Notes: generated from the sequence alone by a model not told the origin. Positions 11,041-22,968 are shown, counted from the first letter of the stretch. The stretch: DNA of 64,000 nucleotides from Hypomyces perniciosus (GCA_008477525.1 SPDT01000001.1:3348001-3412000), one strand, 5' to 3'. Program-made: numbers and translations.

Positions 11041-14000
11041 ATGGACGTTGAAATGTCCGCGGGCGACGGCCCGGCGCAAACACATCCGCACGCGCAATCC
11101 GAATCTCCATCCAAGCCGTCTCCTTCAGCGCCAACGTCCAACAGCACCACGGCAGCTGGGTCGGCGACCAGCCAGATGAGCTTCAGAAGGCATGGCCGCC
11201 CCCGTTGCAGAAATGGATGCGTAAATGTCGATGCTAACTAACGCCCTCTTATATAGGCAGCGAGCGTCACGAGCATGCGAGGTATGTATCCTGCGGGTCG
11301 CCCAATCGTCTTTTTCGACATTTACCCCATATCCTCCATGAGCCGAGGCATTTCGGACGCGGCCCGCCTACCACTTAATGACTACATGCTAATCCATCCA
11401 CTTTTGCCTCGCAGACCTGCCACGCTCGAAAGGTATGTCGCATTTCAACAACTAGTTTTTTCACTTGTCCTGAATTTGTCGGTCGACTGACTCCTGCTGC
11501 CGCCCAGGTTCGATGTGACGCCGCCAGTCTCGGGGTGCCTTGCACCAATTGTGTTGCCTTTCAAATCGAATGTCGTATCCCAACACCGAAGCGCAAAAAG
11601 ACTCAGAATACCACCACCCAATCCAAAGATTCTGATAGGTCGGTCCTTCAATCCTGTTTTATGCAAATGATCTACGATGATACTATTTCTTGTCTTTTTT
11701 TTCTGCTTCTCTTTACTTTCCCCTTTCCCTTTCTCGCTCGTCTTTCATCTGATACTGATACTGTAATCACTGCCAGCAGCGACCGCGGTGACAATCCCGA
11801 TGAACAACACCAGCCGACACCTCATAGCAATGCCAACGCTTACTCTCCACGCGCACCTACCGTATCACACACCACTGATGGAACCCCTCCTACGTCGCTG
11901 ACGGAGGCTCAGGCCAGAAAAGAGGAAGTTGACAGTGGGACTTACTTGAATTTGGTCATGAAACCAAAGTTCACCCGCGCCCCAATCACTGAAGCTGGCC
12001 GAGTCGCCTATCTGGGCGAATCCTCCAACCTCACCCTCCTTGTGCATGACCGCCAAGGTTCGGCAGACGTCGTTCACTATCCGCTCCCCGAAAATGTGAG
12101 AGGTTCACGAGCTAGACTTACGGAGTTGGACCACGTCGAGATCGATATCCTCCACCAACGGGGTGCCTTCTTGCTACCACCACGATCCTTATGCGATGAG
12201 TTGATCGATGCCTACTTCAAATGGGTTCACCCAATCGTACCTGTCATCAACCGTACTCGCTTCATGAGACAATACCGCGATCCGAAGAATCCACCGTCGC
12301 TACTTCTCCTCCAGGCTGTCCTGTTGGCTGGCTCTCGAGTCTGTAACAATGCGCAACTCATGGATGCAAATGGATCTACCACACCGGCAGCACTAACCTT
12401 CTACAAGCGGGCAAAGGCTCTGTACGATGCGAACTATGAAGACGATCGTGTCACAATAGTGCAATCGCTGCTGTTGATGGGGTGGTACTGGGAGGGCCCT
12501 GAAGATGTCACTAAGAATGTCTTCTACTGGAGCCGCGTTGCCACTATCGTCGCCCAAGGTTCAGGCATGCATCGGTCCGTCGAGCGGTCACAATTGAGCA
12601 AATCTGATAAACGACTTTGGAAACGTATTTGGTGGACTTTGTTCACCCGTGATCGGTCCGTTGCAGTTGCTCTCGGACGTCCTGTCCACATCAACCTCGA
12701 CGACTCCGATGTGGAGATGTTGACTGAAGATGACTTCATCGAGGATGAGTCTGACCGAAGTAGCGAATTTCCACCCGATCCCATCCACGTACAGTTTTTT
12801 CTCCAGTACGTCAAGTTGTGCGAGATCATGGGCCTTGTCCTGTCGCAACAGTACTCAGTTGCCTCCAAGGGACGGCAGCGAAATGCGATCGACTTAACCC
12901 ATAGTGATATGGCACTAGCCGACTGGCTCCAGAACTGTCCCAAGATTGTCTATTGGGAGGTGCCTCGGCATCATTTCTGGTCTGCACTCCTGCATTCAAA
13001 CTACTACACGACGCTCTGCCTCCTGCATCGAGCACATATGCCGCCTAGCGGCTCGTCGCGCTTTCCCGAAGACTCCCCCTATCCGTCAAGGAACATTGCT
13101 TTTCAAGCGGCTGCGATGATCACATCCATTGTTGAGAACCTCGCAGCTCACGACCAGCTTCGTTACTGTCCCGCCTTTATTGTCTACAGCCTATTTTCTG
13201 CGCTTATTATGCATGTCTATCAGATGCGGTCGCCAGTACCATCCATTCAACAAGTTACGCAAGACAGAATGCGCAGCTGTATGCAGGCCATGAAGGAAGT
13301 GTCTCGCGTTTGGCTGGTAGGCAAGATGGTGTACACTCTCTTCGAGTCCATCATTGGAAACAAGGTGCTTGAAGAGCGACTGCAGAAGGCCGGGAGCAAG
13401 CGACACCGAAGAATACAACAGAGCATTTCCCAGCTGGAGCAGTACAACAAGACGCAGGATACGTCGAAACGGAAATACGACGATATGGCCATCGACTTTA
13501 CCGCTAATGCCCCAACTCCACAGGAATCGTACGAAAGATCAAGGCCTCAAACGCCGAGCACGATCAAGAACGAAAACGCTAGCAACGGTCAACGTCCTTC
13601 AGCGGCGTCGCCCAACACCCGCCAGAGTGGGGCCGATACATTCATGGGCGGCACGAACTCGCGGCCGCAAACACGGCCCGCTACACCGTTCAACCCTTCC
13701 TTCTCTGTTCCTGCGACCCCTCCAGACCTATATTTGGTTACTCGTAACTCGCCCAATATATCGCAATCTTTGTGGGAAAACTTTCAACCTGACCAGCTTT
13801 TCCCCGAAAGTTCGAGTTTGCCAGTCTTCCCCAATCTGTCGCCGTCCCAAACACATCAGAGCCTTGATCAAAACCTAATGAGTCAAATGCCTACCAGCAA
13901 TATGGTGTCAGGCATGCCGGCGAATCCATTTTCGCAAAGGGGCTCTGGTCAAGGAAGTGGTGTCATGCAAATGCCTGGCTTTCAGGGCCAGACAAATATG

Positions 14001-14114
14001 TGGCAGCCCGGCTTTGACGGTGGAATGCAAGACGGCCAAAGTCCGGATAGTTGGAGTACGAGCTCGGCGCAAGGACAGCCCGCCCCGACAACTTTGAATG
14101 TAGAAGATTGGTGA
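11041..14114 (+). CDS. Zn2Cys6 transcription factor, cutinase transcription factor 1 (CTF1/Far) type
   Basis: Binuclear zinc cluster activator of the CTF1/FarA/FarB group, which controls cutinase and fatty-acid catabolic genes. Exons 11041-11220, 11261-11281, 11415-11432, 11508-11638 and 11780-14114 give 894 residues. The DNA-binding domain CETCHARKVRC...CTNCVAFQIEC has spacing C-x2-C-x6-C-x8-C-x2-C-x6-C and is assembled from three exons, two of them only 21 and 18 bases. A basic PTPKRKK linker follows. The fungal-specific regulatory domain begins near HQRGAFLLPPRSLCDELIDAYFKWVHPIVPVINRTRF. The C terminus is Gln/Ser/Pro rich. The last intron (11639-11779, 141 bases) has a weak donor GTCGGT and preserves the frame, so an isoform that reads through it is possible. 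The specific target genes are inferred only from family. Confidence 0.85.
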
Positions 14115-15283
14115 GTTGGCATGACAGTAACATAGCCTTCATGTTGCATTTGCTGATCGAGAAAATCAGGTTTCAATTCTTCGGCATCAATGGCGATACA
14201 AGCAGCCTCAATTTGGACATTCCCCTGAGTTGAGAGAGGCAACACCTCTGGAGAGTACATCAAGAGACTGGCCTTGAAATTGTGTTGTATGCCGTTTGGA
14301 AGCAATCAGTGTCGTAGTATACAAAGGCCACTATTTCGGGAAGGATGGCTACGACACAGGCTGATTCATGAACAACAAATGCGGCAGTAGGCATTATCTT
14401 CAGGAGAACTAGTATGTGGAGCCCACGTACCTATGTATAGGTCTTACGCATATGCATGTCTTTGCTTTGGGACTACTGGCGTCCATGACTATAGCTTGTG
14501 GACTGAATTCGGCGCATGGGCAGGTAGGTATATTGCTCGATTGGCAGGGAATTTGGAAGCAAGTCAGTGTTCATATCTTGTAAATCAGCGGAAGTTCAAG
14601 CGGATGGTTGGCGATTTAAATAATACGATGAGATATGGAGACTTAATGGTACTTACAAGTCTACAGGTCTCCTTTTTATGACTTTAATTGAATCTCAATG
14701 CGAGAAGGCACAGCTAAATATCTCCGTGAGCCTTTATCTGCCCAATTGTGTGCAGTCGGAAATTGATCGCAACATTCGGGATAGCATCCATCTGATCTAC
14801 TACTATCTATATACTAACTAATCTCCAGGTACACATAGGCCTGTGGAGTGCTTCCTTGAAGTGGGAGCTGTTATTAATAGATACCTGTACTTCGTACTAC
14901 ATACTACATACTAGGTACTCCGCAACTGGAGGTTACGAGGTTGCCCGGGGGGCTTCGCACTGACGTGTTAGGTTAGCCACCTGGCAATCTTACCATAGGT
15001 AGTACCTATGTACCAGTACTCTGTATACTACTATCTACCTCGTTCAACCCCATCATTCCTCCATCCCCATGGCGAAGACGACAACGAACCTGCACCAGAA
15101 TATAGCCTCTACACCTTCTAACCGGAGATAGATTGCCCCCTATCACGAACCCCGTTGAGGGGCCACGGCGTCTGCATTGCAACGCCACAAGGAGCGTCAA
15201 GCCGCTCGAGATACTTGCGTCATAGCACTGATGCGAATCCGTTCACTAACCCGAGAGCCCCCTTCGCCGATTTGGCGGTCACC
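14115..15283. other. Intergenic, 5' of the LysM gene
   Basis: About 1.17 kb with no supported gene. AT-rich CTATATACTAACTAAT and GTACTTCGTACTACATACTACATACTAGGTACTCCGCA-like sequence lies at about 14800-14925, a degenerate cluster of the same TAC-rich short repeats seen elsewhere. A non-ATG open frame continues upstream of the LysM start to 15155. Confidence 0.55.
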
Positions 15284-17098
15284 ATGGCCGACTCGAACAT
15301 CCCTTCGAGGCCCTCGCCGTACCCATCTTCATCCGCCCTAGCATCAGCTTCGCAGTCAACCGGCTCTGGCTCGGTTCGGTCACGCAATCGCCGCCCCATC
15401 AGTTCCAACGACGACCGTAGTGGGCACCGCAGCACCGATCCGTCTAGCCGAAACCCTGACCTACTCTCCATTTCGCGTTCCTCGACAGATCGGCAAGGAC
15501 GTTCACAATCATCTCGCTGGCCCAATGTGAGTCCTAGCCGAAATGCCGGCACAGCTAGCTTGGGGCAGTTTCTCGGCGAATCATGGACACAGAGCTGGTC
15601 CTCTGTTCACGGATTCGCAACGTCTCTGCTGTCCACTGGTGAGGATCGAAGCAGCATGGTTACGTCTCTATCTAGGAACCGCCCCCAGAACAGCGTCAGG
15701 TCAGACTCCTGGGGCGACAAGCAGTCGGGCAGCAAGGCAGGTAGCAATCTCGCCTCATGGGGACCTGCCCCTCCATCGCATAACCCCGGATTGTACGATG
15801 TGGCGGCTGGATCTTCGGCTGATAGAGAGGCCGCACTGAAGGCCGCCAGGACAGCCAGCGTCTTGGAGAGCTACGAAGGGGTGAATGGGGGCCTGGATGT
15901 AGCAGGCAAGTACAAGCATCGAAAGTCGGATGAGATTGCACCAGATACGACGCAACAGGAGGAATACCTTGTCTATATCCACAAGGTTCAGCCGACCGAC
16001 ACATACGCAGGAATCATCCTTCGATACAAGTGCAGGGAGGATGCATTCAGGAAAGCCAACGGACTATGGTCCAGGGATAGCATTCAGATGCGCAAATGGC
16101 TGACCATACCAGTCGATGCCTGTGAGGTGCGAGGGCGGACCTGTGAAGCGCCATCTGGGCAACGCGCTTCTAGCCCGGTTGATCTCCTCATCTCGACACC
16201 GCCAGTGGTTGATGAGCGCCATGACTTCTTCGGTCAGCCGGCTAACGGCGAGGCGGCAGGGAAGAGACAGGCTGAAAGAGAAGACAGATCATGGGCACAT
16301 GTCAGATGGGTGAAAATCGACTCTCTGTCAGACCCTGTGGAGATTGGGCGTGTTGCGCGTCAGTCAATGGGATATTTCCCCCCACGGCGGAAGAAAAGTA
16401 TCAGGACTACTTCTTCCCCCTCAACCCCACGGCAAAGCTCCGACTTTTCCAGTTCAGTCCCTGCCCCAGTCGAACGGCCATCGTCCAGGCGGCATAACTC
16501 CCTGAGTAGCCAACCACAGCTGCCTGGAAGTCCCACATTGTCTCGTGACCGAATGGGCAGCGATGGGGTGGATTCTAAGCCAGTATGGATGCGTCGCCCT
16601 GGCGGTGTTGGTTCTATGGGAAGGAATGTGCGAGCACCTGGCCCAGAAAAGGACTATTTTAACGCATGGGCAAGGAAGCATCTGCCGGGTCTGAACATTG
16701 ATGACCTACCCTCAATGTCAGTGATGGGCTCGGAAACAGCGCATTTTGGCTTTGCGAACAAGTCGACTAGCATCGTGGAAAGTCCTTTTGAAGGAGGGCG
16801 AGATGCTATATCAGTCACTCGTCAGGGTAATGGGTTAGACAAAGCCGCGGCAGCAGTTGAGACCTGGCTGCGAGGTGCCTTGGCCAAACGTCCTACCACC
16901 CCATTAATTGGAGGCCTACCCTGGCAGGGAGGTAGGCCAACCGGAGGCGATGGTGGTGACCTAATCGAATTGTCTTACACGGCTAGCGATGACGGCAAGC
17001 CTCACCCAGAACCCACAATCAATATACAAAGCTTGGCAATGTTGGGCAAGAATGACAAAGTGGGGGTTGAGGGACTCAAAGGGAAGAAAGCTGACTGA
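15284..17098 (+). CDS. Intracellular LysM-domain protein
   Basis: Single-exon protein of 604 residues from the ATG in CACCATGG. A single LysM lies at about 228-275: EEYLVYIHKVQPTDTYAGIILRYKC...FRKANGLWSRDSIQMRKWLTIPVDAC. No signal peptide is visible; the first 200 residues are Ser/Arg/Asn-rich and disordered. This resembles the conserved ascomycete cytosolic LysM proteins (metazoan LYSMD1-like) and not the secreted chitin-binding effectors, which have a signal peptide and several LysM copies. Conserved blocks include SLGQFLGESWTQSWSSVHGFATSLL at about 98 and the C-terminal EKDYFNAWARKHLPGLNIDDLPSMSVMGS segment. Function is not known to me. The frame is open for 43 more codons upstream but without an ATG. 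Confidence 0.8.
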   Translation: MADSNIPSRPSPYPSSSALASASQSTGSGSVRSRNRRPISSNDDRSGHRSTDPSSRNPDLLSISRSSTDRQGRSQSSRWPNVSPSRNAGTASLGQFLGESWTQSWSSVHGFATSLLSTGEDRSSMVTSLSRNRPQNSVRSDSWGDKQSGSKAGSNLASWGPAPPSHNPGLYDVAAGSSADREAALKAARTASVLESYEGVNGGLDVAGKYKHRKSDEIAPDTTQQEEYLVYIHKVQPTDTYAGIILRYKCREDAFRKANGLWSRDSIQMRKWLTIPVDACEVRGRTCEAPSGQRASSPVDLLISTPPVVDERHDFFGQPANGEAAGKRQAEREDRSWAHVRWVKIDSLSDPVEIGRVARQSMGYFPPRRKKSIRTTSSPSTPRQSSDFSSSVPAPVERPSSRRHNSLSSQPQLPGSPTLSRDRMGSDGVDSKPVWMRRPGGVGSMGRNVRAPGPEKDYFNAWARKHLPGLNIDDLPSMSVMGSETAHFGFANKSTSIVESPFEGGRDAISVTRQGNGLDKAAAAVETWLRGALAKRPTTPLIGGLPWQGGRPTGGDGGDLIELSYTASDDGKPHPEPTINIQSLAMLGKNDKVGVEGLKGKKAD

Positions 17099-17819
17099 GC
17101 ATTCCCTTGATAAACAACTGCAGGATACTGGACATGGTTTTGTTTTGTCGACGGAGGGGGTATTATTGTTTCCTTAGTCCCTCTTGGCATATCATGAGTA
17201 CGAGCTTGTTCGACGTGTAGATAGATAACCAGTCTTGGATGGGGGCGTTTGATGGCAGGAGGGTCTTTGACATACTTACTTGCAACATATTCACGAACAG
17301 CATATGTCATTAGCATACTCTTGCAAGGCGTTGTTAACCAGGGGGATGCATACTACCAACGCATATAAAGCAGCAATTCTTGCCCACACATTGTTCCCCT
17401 TACTTTTTCTTTACCATTACATGAGTTTTGCTCCGCTTGACATAAGATCCCCATTTGGTATTAAACAGAAATCCATATCCCAAACATGTGATTATTATAA
17501 CTGTGCGAGTAAGGCTTTATGAGGTGTTAGTGTGGCGCAAACAAGGCTGAGTACTGCTACCATTACCAGTGCTATTAATTAGTATGTATCTACCGAGAAG
17601 TACGGAGTACTATCTAATACTTAGTAGGGTTAGGAGGTAGGCGGGAGGTACTGTACTCTGTACTGGTCCTAACTGTAGTCCCTCTCTTAGCACTAAGCCT
17701 CCATAACCGTGCCGAACGAACGGCAGCTCTCCTAGACTCGTCCCTTTGCTAACAAGAAACACCATCTCCGAGTCAAAGACAGAGGATTCCGGATGTGTAC
17801 TTCGGTTGCATTCGCACAA
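17099..17819. other. Intergenic, 3' of LysM gene and 5' of arv1
   Basis: 721 bases without a supported gene. It contains an exact GTACGGAGTAC at 17600-17610 followed by GTACTCTGTACTGG at about 17650. Confidence 0.6.
17600..17610. repeat. Dispersed motif GTACGGAGTAC
   Basis: Exact copy of the intergenic 11-mer, about 210 bases before the arv1 start. A near copy, GTACTCTGTAC, follows within 50 bases. Confidence 0.5.
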
Positions 17820-18945
17820 ATGCCCATCTGCATCGAGTGCCGATATCCCGTCAAGACGTTATGGACAAAGTATTCGGGCGCCGATGACAAGTCCAGTGGC
17901 CACTTGATCCGCCTTACCGTCTGCCGAAAATGCGGCCGCTTCTGTGACAAATACGTCGAGCATGACTTTGTCGTGCTCTTCATTGACTTAGTCCTCATTA
18001 AACCTCAGGTGCGTTCGCATGTCACGGATCAGCTCTGGTCAAGCTACAGCCTTGCAACATCATCTACAGAGAGCCCGAACACTGATTGCTCTCCGTAGGT
18101 CTACCGGCACTTGCTACATAACACCTTGATGCGAGATGGCGATCGCTTTGATGTATGTGAGCCCTTGGATGTCTCCGCTTACCCTCGGATACCCGAAATA
18201 GGACCACGACGACACTTGATTCCCGACTGACTTGCCCCTCTTTCAAGCCCTCCATCATCCGCCTCGGTGTGTTGCTCTTACTCTTCGATGTCTACTTGAC
18301 ATGGGCGCGAATCGAGAAACAGACGGTGCCGGCCACAATGCCCAGAGAGAGCAATTTGGGACGGCTGGCCCAGCAGCCCATTGTGCTCCAGTACATGTTC
18401 TTCTGTGTGTCTCTCCCACAGATGGATCTGCCGCCTGGCTTATCACGCAATACCGAATCAGGACTAACGCTACCAATACAGTGATCCTCTGTGCGCTATC
18501 TACCGTGGCCTTTCATCTCAGCATCCGTTTCCTCACTTCATCCCCTCTCTCGCCTCTCAATTTCTTAGGCATCATGCCGCGACACGCACGCCCGAACTCC
18601 GTTTCGACAGCTCTCCTAGTTTCCTCCTCGACGAAGTTGTTCCCAATCCTCATGGTGATTTGGGAATATGACGTACCTGCCGCAGCTCGGTCGCTGGGTT
18701 GGGCCGTGGTAGCAAATAATGTCGAAGCCCTACGCATCCTCCTCGATTGCAAATACTATGTAGCATGCGTCCTAGCGATAGCCGGCGCTGCGGCACGGTG
18801 GGCTGTGGGACGGCTCGTGCTGATTTCAGCCGGGTTAGGCGACGTAGATTCGATCAGTGACAGCAGTGTAGCGGCAGACGGCAAGGCGCTGTGGGCGCTG
18901 CTAATGTATGTAAGAGAATGGGCTGGCCGTTTGGCTGTAGGATAA
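17820..18945 (+). CDS. ARV1: Arv1 ER lipid-homeostasis protein
   Basis: ER membrane protein needed for sterol trafficking and early GPI-anchor synthesis. Exons 17820-18008, 18099-18152, 18248-18404 and 18482-18945 join to 287 residues. The N-terminal Arv1 homology domain is MPICIECRYPVKTLWTKYS...IRLTVCRKCGRFCDKYVEHDFVVLFIDLVLIKPQVYRHLLHN, with the paired C-x2-C zinc motifs. Hydrophobic segments follow, for example LGVLLLLFDVYLTW, VILCALSTVAFHLSIRF and LISAGLGDV. The join 18404/18482 (T|GTGTGT...ACAG|TG) is needed to keep the frame. The start could also be the in-frame ATG at 17793, nine codons upstream; the family norm MPICIEC favours 17820. Mcd4, another GPI-pathway gene, is 8 kb away, probably by coincidence. 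Confidence 0.92.
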
Positions 18946-19305
18946 CGGTTCCAACAAGGCGCCCCTGATTGCTACTAAGGAAATATATTGTCGGAATAGT
19001 ATTGTACACGTTACAATCGATCTATGATGTCGACGCTAACTTACTTATGTGTCTATCTATATACATAGGCAAGCACAGTACTGGCGATCGAGCCGGTGGG
19101 TAGATTATCACCAAGTGTAGCGTCACAGTCCTGCATCCACCAATGTGCACACAACGACTTATGATCTTCTTCAGCATTATATATGACGATGAGGAATAGC
19201 CACAATGAAAACCCAGCTCCCATAACGCCAATGTTCAAAGTAGTACAAGCTTACAACCAGCTCTTGGAGATACGAGCCTTGTCTCTGGTGACCACACACG
19301 CTATT
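18946..19305. other. Convergent spacer between arv1 and vma9
   Basis: 360 bases holding both 3' ends. Nothing else is supported. Confidence 0.6.
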
Positions 19306-19683
19306 CTAATGTTCCAAGAATTCTTCTCGCAGGTCGCTTCGTTTCGGTACAATCAATGGGTGTAGTTGGGCGAGGAAAGTGAGTGCCCACATGAGGTAGC
19401 AGCTCACAATGGCGAGGATAAGGGAAGAACGCCACAGACTGTCGGTAGCAAACGGTAAGCTGGGAGCTCTTCTTCTCGATTGGGGCGTAGGAAGAGGGAT
19501 GGCACTGACACTCGATTCTCGCCCTTTGGAGAGAGGAACCATGAGGCCACGCACAAGGCAGCGATGACAACGAGGCCGACGAAGACTGAGTACCTGGATG
19601 CGCGCAAGTGGTGTTAGCAGCCTGCAAAAGAGTGGCTTCCAATATCGGGAAGGGTAATGGTTGGCATCTCACCCTTGAGCCAT
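19306..19683 (-). CDS. VMA9: V-ATPase V0 subunit e (Vma9)
   Basis: Small membrane subunit of the vacuolar proton pump. Exons on the minus strand are 19683-19673 (11 bases), 19593-19510 and 19438-19306, giving 75 residues; the yeast protein has 73. The spliced product begins MAQGYSVFVGLVVIAALCVASWFLSPKGENR and continues LWRSSLILAIVSCYLMWALTFLAQLHPLIVPKRSDLREEF. Both membrane helices and the LHPL..P.RSDLR signature are present. The first join CAA GG|GTGAGA...TCCAG|G TAC is strong. The second donor GT|GTCAGT was selected by frame. The gene is easily missed because its start exon encodes fewer than four codons. Confidence 0.9.
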
Positions 19684-20869
19684 GTTGTTCGAACGTCGCC
19701 AACTGGCAAATCTCTAACGACGTTCCAAGTGATTGATGGCGACAGCTTGATGAACGATGGTGGTTTACCACGCGCCGTCGTCAAGGTCGGTAGTACGGAC
19801 TACTTGTTGAAGGGATGACCTAACATTTTTCGCTTAGTCAACATTCCAACCAATGGATTCTCTGGGGGGTGCAACTATTAATAAGAGGAGGCGGGGTGAA
19901 TGAAGAATCAACAAAACAAGATTACCTTTACAGGCATAATCAGTGGTACCTAACATTTGATTCGTACTAACGGGGTTGGGAGTAAAATGGCAACCAAATC
20001 CTCTAGTCATTTGGAGACCTCATGATTCACGATGTTCTTATTACTAGGTAGCTATTACTATCATACTTGAATCATCCCCCCTTTCTTATGGTACCATATA
20101 TCCCAGCAATATCACTCACCCGTCGCCAATCTCCAAACTGTGCAATCTTACACCAACGCTCTCCGCAATGCCTCTGGCATGACGTGTGCCTGTCCGTGTA
20201 AGGTCAACAGCGAATTGTGGCTCGTCTCATTTGCAGTAGTAGTTGCCCAGGGAAGAAAGTCTCTACAAACTCATGAATAAGGCCGTGTCTTAAGGCATTA
20301 CTTCAGGTCCGGTCATCATCGGTAGTTAAGAACCCCGAGGAGCATAGACAGCCTGTACATCCAAACCACACTGTGTGTGCTCTAGGAAAATCACAGAAAT
20401 TCGTATTATTGATATGACTACCTTAGTCGTAGGTGAAGAAAGTGAAATACAGCAATACGGATAACAGTTGGCAAGCTTACTATTACTACTTGAATGCCAT
20501 CTGAGAGCATATTGGGGGGATGATCGGCATCAAACCCCGGCTCTTTTTATTAACCGCAGATACACCGACGGATCAAGTGTAATAGATACGGACAATAGTA
20601 ATACGGATAGGCTCCAATAGGTTTTTCATCAGTGGCAGAGGTGTGACCACTCAGCTTACACGAAGGACTCTACCTGCCTTTTCATTCTGGCACCTGGTTC
20701 TAACGAAGCAGCCAGACTTTTCATAATGACATCAAAATAGCAAGCTGGCACACGCCCGGCCGCAGCAGCACGCTTGAGTTGTCTTGATCCCCGAGGAGCC
20801 GCTATTCCTCTCTCCACCCACACGTCGAGGCACTTTTTTGGCGGTCCGCGATGTGTCATTGCCCCCAAC
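19684..20869. other. Divergent promoter between vma9 and the N-acetylglutamate synthase gene
   Basis: About 1.19 kb without a supported gene and with no long open frame between 19780 and 20650. A TGATTCA (a relaxed Gcn4/CPC1-type site) lies at 20023-20029, which is thin evidence. A variant AGTACGGACTA lies at about 19792. Confidence 0.55.
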
Positions 20870-22968
20870 ATGCATTGGAGCTGTATTGGGAACAAGGCGT
20901 CTAGCTGCGGCCACGGCCTCTCAATGGTCAATTCCAGACTGGGTGGCCACTGGCAAGCACAATTATTCTGCTGTTTGACTGGGAATGGGTCACTCTCGTC
21001 CCCTGCCGCCATATCCCGTCTGTCTCATCCTACTCTAAGGCCACAACCGGCAGCTGCTCGTGGTTTGTCATCGCCTTCGCCCGCCCGTGTGAAGCAGCAC
21101 ACACTGGATAGGGTATGCACAAGTTTCTTTTTCAACGTCTATATCGTAATCATCGTACTTGTCATTTGTGTGTGGCTGGGCCGTGGTTGCTAATCTTGGA
21201 CCAGGATGTTATATTGTCTGTTCTCGAGGCTTCAGCCACAAGGCGGGATGCCAAGGGCTACCTTCAAAAGTACGCCCCAAAGGGCCCCAAATCTATGACC
21301 GGGCCGTCTAGGCTTGTTGAAGATCAGCAAAGGCCTCGGACGGCGTTGCCCTCTGCTCAGGACCCGGCCAACATAGCCATTATGAACCTGCGAGCTCCCC
21401 ACCACCTTCAATCTGATACGCTTCATGGAATTGCCAAAACCCTAGCCCAGCTTCGAGCTCTCGGTCTTCTGAGTGTTATCGTTGTGGATTGCGGTGTTGA
21501 AGAGGACCGGGCTACGTTCAAAGACCAAGCGCTCCGCCTTTGCGAAGCGATTGATTCTTTTGGTAGACCAGGAGCTAAGTTGGCCGAAAATATTCTGGCA
21601 TGCTGCCAACGGCATCAAGCTATCTCGCCATCTCTATTCTGGGACGACATGCGGATTGAGGACCAGGGTTTACTTGACCGAGCATTTCAGCACGGCATGA
21701 TAGCGGTCATACCTTCGCTTGCACGGAACGATATCACTTCAGCTCCCCAGCCTGCTGATGCGCACAGAACTGTCCTCGCATTGACGAAATACTTTAGCGG
21801 AATGCAATTCGAAGAGTGGGACGATGAGTATTCGTCTCTCTGTCACGGCAAGAAACGTCCGGAAAAGATTGCTTCTGTTGAGAGAATCATTCTCCTTGAT
21901 GCATTAGGAGGGACTCCGGTTCCTGGTCGCCCAGGCGTCTGCCAACGGTTCGTCAATATTGAACAAGAATACAACACACTTCTGAAGCATTTAATGGGCC
22001 CCGAAGGTTCCCCGCTAGCCGACGATGATCAAACAAGGGGGTTAGTGACCACTCATGCAGCCAATCTCCGGCTGGCCAGAGATGCACTGTCCTTGCTTCC
22101 AGCAACGTCTTCAGCACTCATCACTACTCCATTCGCTGCTGCGAATACGGCATCTATAACCCCGGGCTTGCCGACGTTAGCAATGGGCGATTCTCGATTT
22201 GGCTTTGACGGAATGGTAACGACGCGAAAGAAGCACAATCCCTTGCTTCATAATCTACTTACTGACAAGCCTGTGCTCTCGTCGTCCTTGCCAGTCCAGC
22301 GTATTCAGGCAGGGGGCTACAATTACTTGCATGCCGGGGAGTCAATCGACGCAACGTTGGTCAAACGTGGCATGCCGTTAACTATATATCCCGACCCTAG
22401 TGTGACGCCATGGAGCCCACCAAAACCTGGATCGCCACGGTTACGACTCACAGACAGATGTATTGACCTGCCTCGGTTGGTCAACCTTATCGAGGACTCT
22501 TTTGGCCGCAAGCTGGACGTTGATGACTATCTGAGGCGTGTGAACGATAACTTGGCAGGCATCATTATCGCTGGGGAGTATGAAGGGGGCGCGATCTTGA
22601 CCTGGGAGCGTCCACCTGGTATCGATATTCAAACCGCACACCAAGAGGGACGGTTCGTCCCATATCTTGACAAATTCGCTGTTTTAAAAAGCCGCCAAGG
22701 CAGCGGTGGAGTCGCTGACATTATATTCAACGCCATGGTTCGGGATTGTTTTCCAAATGGCGTTTGCTGGCGGAGTAGGAAAGACAATCCTGTCAATAAG
22801 TGGTATTTCGAAAGATCAGTAGGAACCAGCAAGCTATGTGATTCCAACTGGACCATGTTTTGGACAACACTTGAGCTGAATGGTCGACACCAAAAGCTCT
22901 GGGATTACGAGACAGTTTGTCGACACGTTGTGCCATCTTGGGCAGATAACCTTCATATTATAGACTGA
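20870..22968 (+). CDS. Mitochondrial N-acetylglutamate synthase (amino-acid acetyltransferase)
   Basis: First step of arginine/ornithine synthesis: acetyl-CoA plus glutamate to N-acetylglutamate in the mitochondrial matrix (yeast ARG2, Neurospora arg-14). Exons 20870-21112 and 21205-22968 give 668 residues. The N terminus is Arg/Ser/Ala rich (ISRLSHPTLRPQPAAARGLSSPSPARVKQHTLDR), as in a mitochondrial presequence. After the join, DVILSVLEASATRRDAKGYLQKYAPKG opens the conserved part. The regulatory kinase-like region spans about 150-480. The acetyltransferase domain at the C terminus contains YLDKFAVLKSRQGSGGVADIIFNAMVRDCFPNGVCWRSRKDNPVNKWYFERSVGT and WTMFWTT. A second in-frame ATG at 20924 is an equally good start. 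Confidence 0.92.

Noticed and set aside
15284..17098. LysM protein as a secreted chitin-masking effector
   Set aside because: No signal peptide, only one LysM, and a large disordered basic N terminus.
20774..20869. Upstream extension of N-acetylglutamate synthase, or an arginine attenuator peptide
   Set aside because: The extension has no ATG, and no short upstream frame resembles the attenuator peptide known from the carbamoyl-phosphate synthetase gene.
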